Positions 41,398-50,013 of a stretch of DNA of 64,000 nucleotides are shown piece by piece. Source of the DNA: Methylobacterium terricola (GTDB taxonomy: Bacteria > Pseudomonadota > Alphaproteobacteria > Rhizobiales > Beijerinckiaceae). A program made the position numbers and the translations under genes. Location: the NCBI RefSeq assembly GCF_006151805.1, contig NZ_VDDA01000016.1, forward strand, positions 82,233-146,232. Reading direction: 5' to 3'. Numbering within the stretch: position 1 is the first letter of the stretch; the number at the start of each line of letters is the position of its first letter. The notes beneath the pieces are model-generated. The model did no database searches, was not told the DNA's origin, and saw nothing but the letters and a program-made list of their open reading frames with translations.

Positions 41398-43589
41398 GCG
41401 CGCTTCAGGTCCGTGCGGCTCGCCGGGATCTGCCGCACCCGCTTGCCCGTGGCGGCGAAGACCGCATTGAGCACGGCGGGTGCGGCCACCGCGATGGTCG
41501 GCTCGCCGACGCCGCCGATGATGCCGCCGGACGGCATCAGGATCGCCTCCACCGCCGGCATCTCGTCGAGGCGCAGGACCGGGTAGCTGTCGAAGTTGGT
41601 CTGCTCGATCCGGCCGTCCTTCACCGTGCACTCGCCGTAGAGCGCCGCCGACAACCCGTAGACGAAGGAGCCGGCGACCTGCGCCTCGATCTGCTGCGGG
41701 TTGATCGCCACGCCCGGATCGGTGGCGGCGACGATGCGGTGAACCTTCACCTTGCCGTCGTCGGAGACCGAGACTTCCGCCGCCGCCGCGACGTAGCTGC
41801 CGAAGCCCATGATCTGGGCGATGCCGCGATGGATGCCGGCCGGCGGCTTGGTGTCCCAGCCGATCCGCTCGGCCACCGCGTTCAGCACGCCGAGGTGCTT
41901 GGGGTGCTTCGCCATCAGCTTGCGCCGGAAGGCGAGCGGATCCTGGCCGGCCGCCTGCGCCACCTCGTCGAGGAAGCATTCGAGGTAGATCGCGTTCGGG
42001 TTGGTGTTCACCCCGCGCCAGAAGCCCGGAATGATCGGCGGGTTGCGCATCGCGTGGTCGATGAGCAGGTTCGGGATCGTGTAGCCGATCGCCGCTTCCG
42101 CCCCGCCGGGATTGAGGCCCTGGAACACCACCGGGTCCTTGCCGTCCTGCCCGAGCCGGCCCGGGAGGATGCCGGCCAGGATCGATTGGCCGGAAATCCG
42201 CATGTGCAGGCCGGTGAGGGTGCCGGTCTCGTCGAGGGCGGCGCGCATCCGGCACTGGGTGACCGGGTGGTAGCGCCCGTGGGTCATGTCCTCCTCGCGG
42301 GTCCAGATCAGCTTGACCGGGGTCCCGGGGAGCTCCTTGGCGATCAGCACCGCCTGGCGCACCCAGTCGTGGGTGGCGCCGCGCCGGCCGAAGCCGCCGC
42401 CGAGGTGGATCTTGTGCACGTCGCATTGCCGCGGCGACAGGCCGGCGGCCTCGGCCGTCGCCGCGAGCGCCGCCTCGCCGTTCTGGGTCGGGGTCCAGAC
42501 CTCGCACCGCTCCGGCGTCCAGCGCGCCGTGGCGTTCATCGGCTCCATCGTGGCGTGGTTCTGGAACGGGTAGGAATAGGTCGCCTCCACCACCTTGGCG
42601 GCGCCCTTCAGCGCGGCCGCGGCATCGCCGGCCTTGTTGCCGACGAACGCCTCGGGCGCGTCGAGTCCCTCCTTCAGCATCGCCGCGATGGTCTCGCTCG
42701 AGACCTTGGCGTTCGGGCCCTCGTCCCAGACGACGGCCAAGGCGTCGACGGCGGTCTTGGCGCGCCAGAACGTGTCGGCGACGACCGCCACCGCGCTGTC
42801 GCCGACCCGCACCACCTTGCGCACGCCGGGCATCTTTTCCACGGCCGCGGCATCGACGCTCTTCACCGTGCCGCCGACCACCGGGCAGTCGCGGATCGCG
42901 GCGTTGAGCATGCCGGGCAGCGTGAGGTCGATGCCGTAGACCTGCGAGCCGTCGGTCTTCTCCAGGGTGTCGAGGCGCTTCACCGGCTTGCCGGCGATGG
43001 TCCAGTCCTTCGGGTCTTTCAGGACCACGTCCTTCGGCGGCTCCATCCGGCCGGCGGCGGCCGCCACCTTGCCGAAGGTGGTGGAGCGGCCCGAGGCCGG
43101 ATGGCTGATCGTGCCCGTCTCGACCCGGCACTCGCCGGGCGGGACGCCCCATTCCTGGGCTGCCGCCGCGACCAGCATGGTGCGGGCGGCGGCGCCGCCC
43201 TGGCGGACCGCGACGTAGGATTCACGGATGCCGCGGCTGCCGCCGGTGGAGAAATCGCCCCAGACCCGGCCCCGGGCGAGGTTCTGGCCCGGCGTCGGGT
43301 ACTCGGTGGTGACCCGGGCCCAGTCGCAGCCGAGTTCTTCCGCCACGAGCTGGGCGAGGCCGGTGAGCGTGCCCTGGCCCATCTCCGAGCGGGCGATGCG
43401 GATCACCACGGCCTCGTCCGGGCGCACCACCACCCAGGCGTTGATCTCAGGCGAGGCCGCACCGGACGCGGCCTGCGCGACGGGCAGGTCGAAGCCGAGG
43501 GCGAGGCCGCCGGCCGCGGCGGCGGAGCCGGCCAGGAAGAAGCGGCGGGACAGGGCGGGGGAGACGGCGGAGGAGACGGTCTTGGTCAT
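41394..43589 (-). CDS. molybdopterin-binding large subunit, Isoquinoline-1-oxidoreductase (IorB)-like
   Basis: The product is 731 aa. The Tat signal SRRFFLAGSAAAAGGLALG shows periplasmic export. The XDH-superfamily large-subunit features are present: RSEMGQGTLTGLAQLVAEE, HLGGGFGRRGATHDWVRQAV, PGFWRGVNTNPNAIYLECFL, and the GGVGEPTIAVAAPAV segment with the catalytic Glu near residue 690. The substrate is probably an N-heterocycle, an aldehyde, or an unusual electron-rich compound; sequence alone cannot decide. It depends on molybdopterin cofactor. Transcribed 13 nt after the iron-sulfur subunit and coupled to the cytochrome gene. Confidence 0.88.
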   Translation of the reverse strand: MTKTVSSAVSPALSRRFFLAGSAAAAGGLALGFDLPVAQAASGAASPEINAWVVVRPDEAVVIRIARSEMGQGTLTGLAQLVAEELGCDWARVTTEYPTPGQNLARGRVWGDFSTGGSRGIRESYVAVRQGGAAARTMLVAAAAQEWGVPPGECRVETGTISHPASGRSTTFGKVAAAAGRMEPPKDVVLKDPKDWTIAGKPVKRLDTLEKTDGSQVYGIDLTLPGMLNAAIRDCPVVGGTVKSVDAAAVEKMPGVRKVVRVGDSAVAVVADTFWRAKTAVDALAVVWDEGPNAKVSSETIAAMLKEGLDAPEAFVGNKAGDAAAALKGAAKVVEATYSYPFQNHATMEPMNATARWTPERCEVWTPTQNGEAALAATAEAAGLSPRQCDVHKIHLGGGFGRRGATHDWVRQAVLIAKELPGTPVKLIWTREEDMTHGRYHPVTQCRMRAALDETGTLTGLHMRISGQSILAGILPGRLGQDGKDPVVFQGLNPGGAEAAIGYTIPNLLIDHAMRNPPIIPGFWRGVNTNPNAIYLECFLDEVAQAAGQDPLAFRRKLMAKHPKHLGVLNAVAERIGWDTKPPAGIHRGIAQIMGFGSYVAAAAEVSVSDDGKVKVHRIVAATDPGVAINPQQIEAQVAGSFVYGLSAALYGECTVKDGRIEQTNFDSYPVLRLDEMPAVEAILMPSGGIIGGVGEPTIAVAAPAVLNAVFAATGKRVRQIPASRTDLKRA

Positions 43590-43602
43590 CGTGATCCTCC
43601 CG

Positions 43603-44070
43603 TCAGCCGCGGCCGGTCTCGCCGCCCTCGGCGGCGAGGGTGATGCCGGCGAGCACCCGGTTGTAGGTGCCGCAGCGGCAGATATTGGTGATCTCCTGGC
43701 GGATCTCGGCCTCGCTGGGCTTGGGCTTCTGCGCCAGCAGGGCGGCGGCGGCCATGATCATGCCGGACTGGCAGAAGCCGCATTGCGGCACGTCGAGCGC
43801 CGCCCAGGCCTTCTGCACCGGATGCGACCGGTCGGGGCTCAGGCCCTCGATGGTGACGATCTTCTGCCCCGGCTCGACGCTCGAGACCGGCATCGCGCAC
43901 GAGCGCACCGCCTGCCCGTCGATATGGACCGTGCAGGCGCCGCACTGGGCGATGCCGCAGCCGTACTTGGTGCCCGTGAGGCCGACCTGCTCGCGGATCA
44001 CCCAGAGCAGCGGCGTGTCGGGCTCTGCCTCGACCTCGCGCACGGAGCCGTTCACGTTCAGGCGTATCAT
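43603..44070 (-). CDS. (2Fe-2S)-binding small subunit, IorA-like
   Basis: The product is about 155 aa. The N-terminal plant-type ferredoxin cluster is GTKYGCGIAQCGACTVHIDG, ending at RSCAMPV. The second cluster uses CGFCQSGM and ICRCGTYNRVLAGI. Together they form the usual small subunit of XDH-family enzymes of the two-subunit Isoquinoline-1-oxidoreductase type. It lies upstream of the large subunit in the same operon. No FAD subunit is encoded, in keeping with electron transfer to cytochromes rather than NAD. The promoter of the seven-gene unit is likely within 44071-44353. Confidence 0.92.
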   Translation of the reverse strand: MIRLNVNGSVREVEAEPDTPLLWVIREQVGLTGTKYGCGIAQCGACTVHIDGQAVRSCAMPVSSVEPGQKIVTIEGLSPDRSHPVQKAWAALDVPQCGFCQSGMIMAAAALLAQKPKPSEAEIRQEITNICRCGTYNRVLAGITLAAEGGETGRG

Positions 44071-44353
44071 GGGCGTTTCCGTTCGTTGGGCTCTCGGGAG
44101 CGGCCGCGTGGGGCGCCGCCATCGGACCGTTGGTGCGCACCTTTTAGCGATAACAACTTCGAGGTGCGCGCCTGTGTCTGTCAATTGACGGATGCGCGAG
44201 CGGGAGCGGGCGACCGGGCGCGGCGTGCCTCCGGGCGCGGCGCCGGCACCGAAGCGGGCCCCCTCTCACGGAACCCGGAACCGGATGTTCAGGACGGGCG
44301 GAGAGGCCGTTCCCGCCGGATGGCGATGCCGGCCGAGGGCCGGCCCGGTCCCC

Positions 44354-45637
44354 TCAATGCCCGCCCGGCTCCGCGTGCATCCGCCGGATCCGCCGCACCG
44401 TCCACCACACGCCCACCAGCACCAGCGGCACCGCCACGGCCGTCCCGACGGTCGGGTCCACCGGCAGGCCGGCATGGTGCGCGCCCTCCAGCACGTGGTG
44501 GACGAGGCTGGCGACGTAGTAGGTGATCGCCGCGACCGAGAGGCCCTCCACGGTCTGCTGCAGGCGCAGCTGCAACCGCACCCGGTCGTTCATCGACTGG
44601 AGCTGGGCCTGGTTCTGGCGCTCCAGCTCGATATCGACCCGGGTGCGCAGCATCTGCGCCGCCCGGGCAAGCTTGCGCGAGAGCAGGTCCTGCCGCTCGG
44701 CGATCGTCGTGCAGGTGCGGATCGCCGGGTTGTAGCGCCGGGCGAGGAAGACCGACCAGCTCGTCTGCCCTGGCAGGGCGTGCTCGCCCGAGGAGGAGAG
44801 GCGCAGGCGCACCAGCTCGTCATAGGCCCGCGTCGCCCCGAAGCGGTACATCGCCCGCGAGGCGCCGGCCTCCAGCTCCGCCGCGAGCCCGATCAGCTCG
44901 TCGAGGAGGGCGTGGTTCGCCGCGAAGCCCTCGCTGGCGCGCATCGCCTCCATCAGGGGAGGCAGGGCGGTCTCGATCCGCCGGATCGTCGGCCCGAGCG
45001 CTTGCGCCTCCGGCAGGCCGAGGAGGGCGAGCGTGCGGTAGGTCTCGATCTCGAGCAGGCGCTGGACCAGGCTGCCGGCCCCGAGCCGGCTCAGGCGCCG
45101 GTCGGCCACCACGATGCGGACGTAGCCGTGCGGGTCGGGCTGGAAGTCGGTGGCGATCACCGCCGCGCCGCCTTCCGCCTCCGCCATGGCGAGGGAGGCG
45201 GCGTTGAAGCCCGAGACCGCGTCGGACGGCAACCCGTCCTGGACCGCCGGCAGCAGGTGCAGATCGACGGCGACGAGGAGCGGGCCGGGCTGGACCACCT
45301 CGGCCATCGCGCCCTCGAGCCCGTCCGGCTGGGGCTGGAAGGCGTGGCCCTGCGCGTCGCCGAACTCCCAGGTGTAGGTGGTGAACTCGCTGTGGCTCTC
45401 CCAGCGCAGGACCGCGCCGGAGAACACCACCCGGTGCTGCTTGGCCCCCGGCATCGGGCCGGGATGGCCGAGCCCGGTGCAATAGGCCTCCAGCGCGTCG
45501 CGGTCGGCGGCGGCGGCGTCGCCGTCGGTCAGGAAGGCGTAGTGCAGGAAGCGGCGGGGCGTCGTGACCGGGGTGAAGGGCCGGGCATGGACCTCCGCCA
45601 GCACCCGTGCCCGCAGAGGGTGTTCGTCCAGCCGCAT
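44354..45637 (-). CDS. DUF3422-family membrane protein
   Basis: The product is 427 aa. It matches DUF3422 in layout: an N-terminal domain starting MRLDEHPLRARVLAEVHARP, then LHYAFLTD, and RVVFSGAVLRWESHSEFTTY. The long middle has helical ETYRTLALLGLPEAQAL. Two C-terminal hydrophobic helices (LSVAAITYYVASLVHHVL, TAVAVPLVLVGVWWTV) end it. The function is unknown. It is separated from the operon at 38.6-44.1 kb by 283 bp on the same strand. Confidence 0.9.
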   Translation of the reverse strand: MRLDEHPLRARVLAEVHARPFTPVTTPRRFLHYAFLTDGDAAAADRDALEAYCTGLGHPGPMPGAKQHRVVFSGAVLRWESHSEFTTYTWEFGDAQGHAFQPQPDGLEGAMAEVVQPGPLLVAVDLHLLPAVQDGLPSDAVSGFNAASLAMAEAEGGAAVIATDFQPDPHGYVRIVVADRRLSRLGAGSLVQRLLEIETYRTLALLGLPEAQALGPTIRRIETALPPLMEAMRASEGFAANHALLDELIGLAAELEAGASRAMYRFGATRAYDELVRLRLSSSGEHALPGQTSWSVFLARRYNPAIRTCTTIAERQDLLSRKLARAAQMLRTRVDIELERQNQAQLQSMNDRVRLQLRLQQTVEGLSVAAITYYVASLVHHVLEGAHHAGLPVDPTVGTAVAVPLVLVGVWWTVRRIRRMHAEPGGH

Positions 45638-45701
45638 TCGTCGAGGTCCCGCCTGCCGTGATGATCCGGCGAGGCTTGGCCGAGGCCGGTCCGTCGGTCA
45701 A

Positions 45702-45725
45702 CGGGCCGGTCGGCCGACCGGCCCG
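45702..45725 (-). terminator. perfect 24-bp palindrome after purH
   Basis: A perfect palindrome (half-site CGGGCCGGTCGG) begins 27 nt after the purH stop. Shorter repeats of the same arms flank it (GGCCGGTCCGTCGG, GACGGTCAGCCGACCGG). Probably the purH transcript end; no T-run. Confidence 0.5.
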
Positions 45726-45752
45726 ACGGTCAGCCGACCGGGCTCGCTCGCC

Positions 45753-47354
45753 TCAATGCCGGAAGTGGCGGTGTCCGGTGAGCACCATGGCGAGGCCAGC
45801 CTCGTCGGCGGCCTGGATCACCGCATCGTCGCGCATCGAGCCGCCGGGCTGGATCACCGCGGTGGCGCCGGCCTCGGCCGCGGCGAGCAGGCCGTCGGCG
45901 AAGGGGAAGAACGCGTCGGAGGCGACCACCGCGCCGCGGGCGAGGCTCTCGGGAAGGCCGGCGGCCTTGGCGGCCTCGGCCGCCTTCCAGGCGGCGATGC
46001 GCGAGGAATCGACCCGCGACATCTGCCCGGCGCCGATGCCGACCGTCGCGCCGTCCTTGGCGTACACGATCGCGTTCGACTTGACGTGCTTGGCGACCCG
46101 GAAGGCGAAGCGGAGATCCGAGAGCTCGGCCTCGGTCGGGGCGCGCTTGGTCACGACCTTGAGCGGCATGTCGTCGATGACGGCGTTGTCGCGGTCCTGG
46201 ACCAGGAAGCCGCCCGCCACCGTGCGCCAGGCCTGGCCGGGGGCACGCGGATCGGCGACGCCGCCGGCGGTCAGAAGACGCAGGTTCTTCTTGCCGGCGA
46301 CGATCGCGACCGCCTCCTCGGTGGCGTCCGGGGCGATGATCACCTCGGTGAAGATCTCGACGATCTTCCGCGCCGCCTCGGCGTCGAGGGTGCGGTTCAG
46401 CGCCACGATGCCGCCGAAGGCCGAGACCGGATCGCAGCGCAGCGCCCGCTCGTAGGCCTCGACGAGGCTCGCGCCCTCGGCGACGCCGCATGGATTGGCG
46501 TGCTTGACGATGACCACGGCGGCTTTGCGGGCCGGGTCGAACTCGCTCACCGCCTCGTAGGCGGCATCGGTGTCGTTGAGGTTGTTGTAAGACAGCTCCT
46601 TGCCCTGGAGCTGGCGCGCGGTCGCGACCCCGGGGCGCGGGGCGCCGGCGGTGCGGTAGAACGCGGCCTTCATGTGCGGGTTCTCGCCGTAGCGCAGCCC
46701 CTGCGCCAGGGTCCCGCCGAGGGCCCGGAAGGTCTGGCTCTCGGGCGCCGCCTCGATCTCGCCGGCGAGCCAGGTCGCGATGGCGGCGTCGTAGGAGGCG
46801 GTGCGGGCATAGGCCTTCTGGGCGAGGCGCCGGCGGGTCGCCCGGGTCACCGCGCCGTCATGGACGTCGAGGTCGGCGAGCACCGTGGCGTAGTCGGCGA
46901 CGTCGACCACGACGGCGACGTCCTCGTGGTTCTTGGCCGCGGCGCGGATCATCGCCGGGCCGCCGATGTCGATGTTCTCGATGCAGTCGGCGGCCGGCTT
47001 GCCCGCCGCCAGCGTCGCCTCGAACGGGTAGAGGTTGACGACGAGAAGGTCGATCGCCGCGATGCCGTGGGCCAGCATGGCGGCCTGGTGCTCGGGATTG
47101 TCGCGGATGGCGAGCAGCCCGCCATGCACGCCCGGATGCAGGGTCTTGACCCGCCCGTCCATCATCTCGGGGAAGCCGGTGAGGTCGGAGACCTCGGTCA
47201 CCGGCAGGCCGGCCTCGGTGAGCGCCCGGTGGGTGCCGCCGGTCGAGACCAGGGTGACGCCGCGGGCGGCAAGCGCACGCGCGAACTCCACCAGCCCGGT
47301 CTTGTCGGAGACGGAGAGGAGCGCGCGGGAGATGCGGGACAGGTCGCTCGCCAT
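45753..47354 (-). CDS. purH: bifunctional AICAR transformylase / IMP cyclohydrolase
   Basis: The product is 533 aa, the usual PurH length. Domain 1 (IMP cyclohydrolase) opens ISRALLSVSDKTGLVEFARA and has STGGTHRALTEAGLPV and FPEMMDGRVKTLHPGVHGGL. Domain 2 (AICAR transformylase) has RYGENPHMKAAFYR, NLNDTDAAYEAVSEF, VIVKHANPCGVAEG and the last catalytic block FFPFADGLLAAAEAGATAVI. It performs the last two steps of de novo purine synthesis. The following 24-bp palindrome is likely its terminator. Confidence 0.97.
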   Translation of the reverse strand: MASDLSRISRALLSVSDKTGLVEFARALAARGVTLVSTGGTHRALTEAGLPVTEVSDLTGFPEMMDGRVKTLHPGVHGGLLAIRDNPEHQAAMLAHGIAAIDLLVVNLYPFEATLAAGKPAADCIENIDIGGPAMIRAAAKNHEDVAVVVDVADYATVLADLDVHDGAVTRATRRRLAQKAYARTASYDAAIATWLAGEIEAAPESQTFRALGGTLAQGLRYGENPHMKAAFYRTAGAPRPGVATARQLQGKELSYNNLNDTDAAYEAVSEFDPARKAAVVIVKHANPCGVAEGASLVEAYERALRCDPVSAFGGIVALNRTLDAEAARKIVEIFTEVIIAPDATEEAVAIVAGKKNLRLLTAGGVADPRAPGQAWRTVAGGFLVQDRDNAVIDDMPLKVVTKRAPTEAELSDLRFAFRVAKHVKSNAIVYAKDGATVGIGAGQMSRVDSSRIAAWKAAEAAKAAGLPESLARGAVVASDAFFPFADGLLAAAEAGATAVIQPGGSMRDDAVIQAADEAGLAMVLTGHRHFRH

Positions 47355-47636
47355 GGTGGTCCGGCTCTTTCAGGTCGTGGGGTGCCGGCAGGACGAATCG
47401 CAGCGAAAAATCCAAGCCGGCGCAGGATCTTCGGGCGCGCCTAGCAGAAACCGGCGGTCGAGGCCAGATGTTGCGGCGCGGGAGGAACGCCCGCGGCGGC
47501 CCGACTGCCCCCGCGGCATCGCCCGTGGAGGAGCGCGAGCGCGCCCGTCAGACGGATAGGCTCGGAGGGGCAGACTTGCTATGAGGGAACCGGCCGCTTC
47601 CCGCCCCGGGCACGGCCGGTCGCGCCACGGGAGGCG

Positions 47637-48959
47637 GTGATTTTCTCCGACAGTCCTTGGGGGACGGGCCTCGGCCTGTTCGCCATCGTGTTCCTGGTCT
47701 TCGCGAACGGGTTCTTCGTCGCGGCCGAGTTCGCCCTGGTGGCGGTCCGGCGCAGCCGGGTCCAGGAACTCGTAGCCGAGAAGCGGATGAACGCCTCGGC
47801 CCTGCAACGCGCGGTCGAAAGCCTGGATTCGCATCTCGCCGCCACCCAGCTCGGCATCACCATCTCGTCGCTCGCCCTCGGCTGGGTCGGCGAGCCGGCC
47901 CTGGCCCACCTGATCGAGCCGGCCCTGTTCTGGCTGCCGCAGGGCGTCGGCAATGTCGGCGCCCACGCCATCGCGGTGGTCCTGTCCTTCGTCGTCATCA
48001 CCTCGCTGCACATCGTGCTCGGCGAGCTGGCGCCGAAGAGCCTGGCGCTGCAGCGCAGCGAGCGCACGGCGCTCGCCATCGTGCGCCCCCTCACGCTGTT
48101 CCTGCTGGTGTTCCGGCCGGCGATCTCGTTCCTCAACGGGCTCGGCAACGGGGTGCTGCGGCTGTGCGGCCTGCAGCCCGGCTCGGGCGAGGATGCGCTG
48201 CACTCCACCGCCGAATTGTCGCTGCTGGTGGCGGCGAGCCAGGAGGCCGGCCTGATCCAGGAGGCGCAGCAGGAGGCGGTGCAGCGGATCTTCGGCATCG
48301 GCGAGCGCCGGGTGAAGGACATCATGACCCCGCGCCACGAGGTCGACTGGATCGACGTCGACGACCCGCGCGAGGCGGTGCTGGAGACGATCCGGGCCTG
48401 CCGCCACGAGCAACTGGTGGCGAGCCGCGGCGAGATCCACGAGATCGTCGGCGTGCTGCGCAAGCAGGACGTGCTCAACCAGCTCCTCGATGGGGCGCCG
48501 ATCACCCTCGACGCGATCATCCGCGAGCCGATCGTCGTGCACGAGGCGATGCCGATCCTGCGGGTGCTCGAGACCTTCAAGGCCAAGCCCGTCCGGATGG
48601 CGATCGTCGTCGACGAGTACGGCAGCCTCGAGGGCATCGTCACCCAGACCGACCTGCTCGAGGCGATCGCCGGCGACATCCCGGAGACCGACGACGACGA
48701 GCCGATGGTGGTCGAGCGCCAGGACGGCTCGCTGCTGATCGACGGGATGATGCCGGCGGTCGACGCGTTCGAGCGCCTCGGCCTCACCGAGCGGCCCGAC
48801 AGCGACGACTTCTCGACGCTCGCCGGCTTCGTGATCTTCCAGCTCGGGCGCATCCCCACCGCCGGCGACGGGTTCGAGCGCAGCGGCTGGCGCTTCGAGG
48901 TCGTCGACATGGACGGGCGGCGGATCGACAAGGTCCTGGCGGAGCGGCTGCCGGCGTGA
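47637..48959 (+). CDS. CNNM/CorC-type hemolysin-family protein with CBS domains
   Basis: The product is 440 aa. It has four membrane segments of the DUF21/CNNM domain in the first about 190 residues (LFAIVFLVFANGFFVAAEFA, ITSLHIVLGELAPKSLALQ). Two CBS domains follow (MTPRHEVDWIDVDDPREAV; ILRVLETFKAKPVRMAIVVD), then the CorC/HlyC domain (RQDGSLLIDGMMPAVDAFER). CNNM/CorC proteins are linked to Mg and other cation transport. The start is GTG 47637 after GGGAGGCG. The lanmodulin-like gene follows 139 nt later on the same strand; the two may be related, but they have separate possible promoters. Confidence 0.9.
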   Translation: MIFSDSPWGTGLGLFAIVFLVFANGFFVAAEFALVAVRRSRVQELVAEKRMNASALQRAVESLDSHLAATQLGITISSLALGWVGEPALAHLIEPALFWLPQGVGNVGAHAIAVVLSFVVITSLHIVLGELAPKSLALQRSERTALAIVRPLTLFLLVFRPAISFLNGLGNGVLRLCGLQPGSGEDALHSTAELSLLVAASQEAGLIQEAQQEAVQRIFGIGERRVKDIMTPRHEVDWIDVDDPREAVLETIRACRHEQLVASRGEIHEIVGVLRKQDVLNQLLDGAPITLDAIIREPIVVHEAMPILRVLETFKAKPVRMAIVVDEYGSLEGIVTQTDLLEAIAGDIPETDDDEPMVVERQDGSLLIDGMMPAVDAFERLGLTERPDSDDFSTLAGFVIFQLGRIPTAGDGFERSGWRFEVVDMDGRRIDKVLAERLPA

Positions 48960-49098
48960 CCGCTGCCACGCCGCCCTCCCCCACGTCCCTCCCCTGCGTC
49001 AGGCGCGCTTGCAAAGCTTCGCGGACCGGGTAGGTATCCGATTGCCAGATTATCCCGGGTCGCCGCTCGTGGCGCCCCCTGCCGAGGAACCTTGTCCC

Positions 49099-49506
49099 AT
49101 GGCCCTGAACCGCACCCTGCTGCTCGCCGCCCTCCTGGCGGGCCCCCTCGCCCTGCCCGTCTCGGCCGAGGCGAAGCCGAAGGCCGACCGCACCATCGCG
49201 GCGGTCGACACCGATTCCGACGGCACGATCGACCTCGCCGAGGCGAAGGCGGCGGCCGGCGCGGTGTTCGACAAGCTCGAGAAGGATGCCGACGGCACCC
49301 TCGACACCAAGGAGCTGCAGGGCCGCGTCAGCCGCAAGGACATGAAGGCGGCCGACCCGGACAACGACGGCACCCTGGACAAGAACGAGTACCTCGCCCT
49401 GGTCGAGGCCCGCTTCAAGGCCGCCGACCCGGACAACGACGGCACCCTCGACGCCAAGGAGATGCGCACCCCGGCCGGCAAGGCCCTGGCGCGCCTGCTG
49501 AAGTAA
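49099..49506 (+). CDS. lanmodulin-like secreted EF-hand protein
   Basis: The product is 135 aa. A signal peptide (LLLAALLAGPLALPVSAEA) precedes four EF-hand loops: EF1 37-48 (DTDSDGTIDLAE), EF2 61-72 (EKDADGTLDTKE), EF3 86-97 (DPDNDGTLDKNE) and EF4 110-121 (DPDNDGTLDAKE). Paired loops are separated by only 12 residues, as in lanmodulin, and all loops keep Asp at position 9. EF3 and EF4 have the lanmodulin-type Pro at position 2; EF1 has Thr and EF2 has Lys there, with Glu in place of Asp at its position 1. The C-terminal helix (RTPAGKALARLLK) also matches lanmodulin. Likely periplasmic lanthanide or calcium binding protein; affinity is not known. Confidence 0.88.
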   Translation: MALNRTLLLAALLAGPLALPVSAEAKPKADRTIAAVDTDSDGTIDLAEAKAAAGAVFDKLEKDADGTLDTKELQGRVSRKDMKAADPDNDGTLDKNEYLALVEARFKAADPDNDGTLDAKEMRTPAGKALARLLK

Positions 49507-49550
49507 GGTCCCGTAGGGGGCGGCCCGACCGGGCCGCCCGCGTCGCGGGA

Positions 49551-49784
49551 TCAGTCGCAGCGCTCGCTGTGAACGGTCTTGCTGTCGCCGTACTCGTTGG
49601 TATTCTTCACGGTCTTGGTCTCGCAGCCGCCGACCGAGCCGGTCGACTCGACCGAGCGCTTCTCGATCACGGTGCTGCGCTCGACCGGGGCGGAGTCGCG
49701 CCGGATCACCGTCACGTCCTCGGCGAGAGCCGGCACGGTGACGAGGGCCGCAAGCGTCGCGAGGGTGGCGAGGCGGAAGGACAT
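49551..49784 (-). CDS. small secreted protein with two cysteines
   Basis: The product is 77 aa. The signal peptide (LATLATLAALVTVPALAEDV) is followed by a short polar mature chain TVIRRDSAPVERSTVIEKRS and SVGGCETKTVKNTNEYGDSK, ending SERCD. The two Cys could form a disulfide. It is convergent with the lanmodulin-like gene. No family is recognised beyond short Methylobacterium exported proteins. Confidence 0.65.
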   Translation of the reverse strand: MSFRLATLATLAALVTVPALAEDVTVIRRDSAPVERSTVIEKRSVESTGSVGGCETKTVKNTNEYGDSKTVHSERCD

Positions 49785-50013
49785 CGAAGTCTCCAGGCTT
49801 GAGCGTTCAATCGCCGTCGAAACGCCGTCGTCGCGCGAACGGTTCCGCGCCTTCGATCCCCCACCGATCCACAGTCGCCGGGCGATTTCGCGCCGGCTGC
49901 GCCCCCCTTCGGCAGATTGATGCCGCGGTGCCCTCAAAACGGCGCGAATCGCAGGCGAATTGCGGTCACGCCGCGCGGGCACGCCACCGCGCCGGCCGCA
50001 GGAGATCACCACC

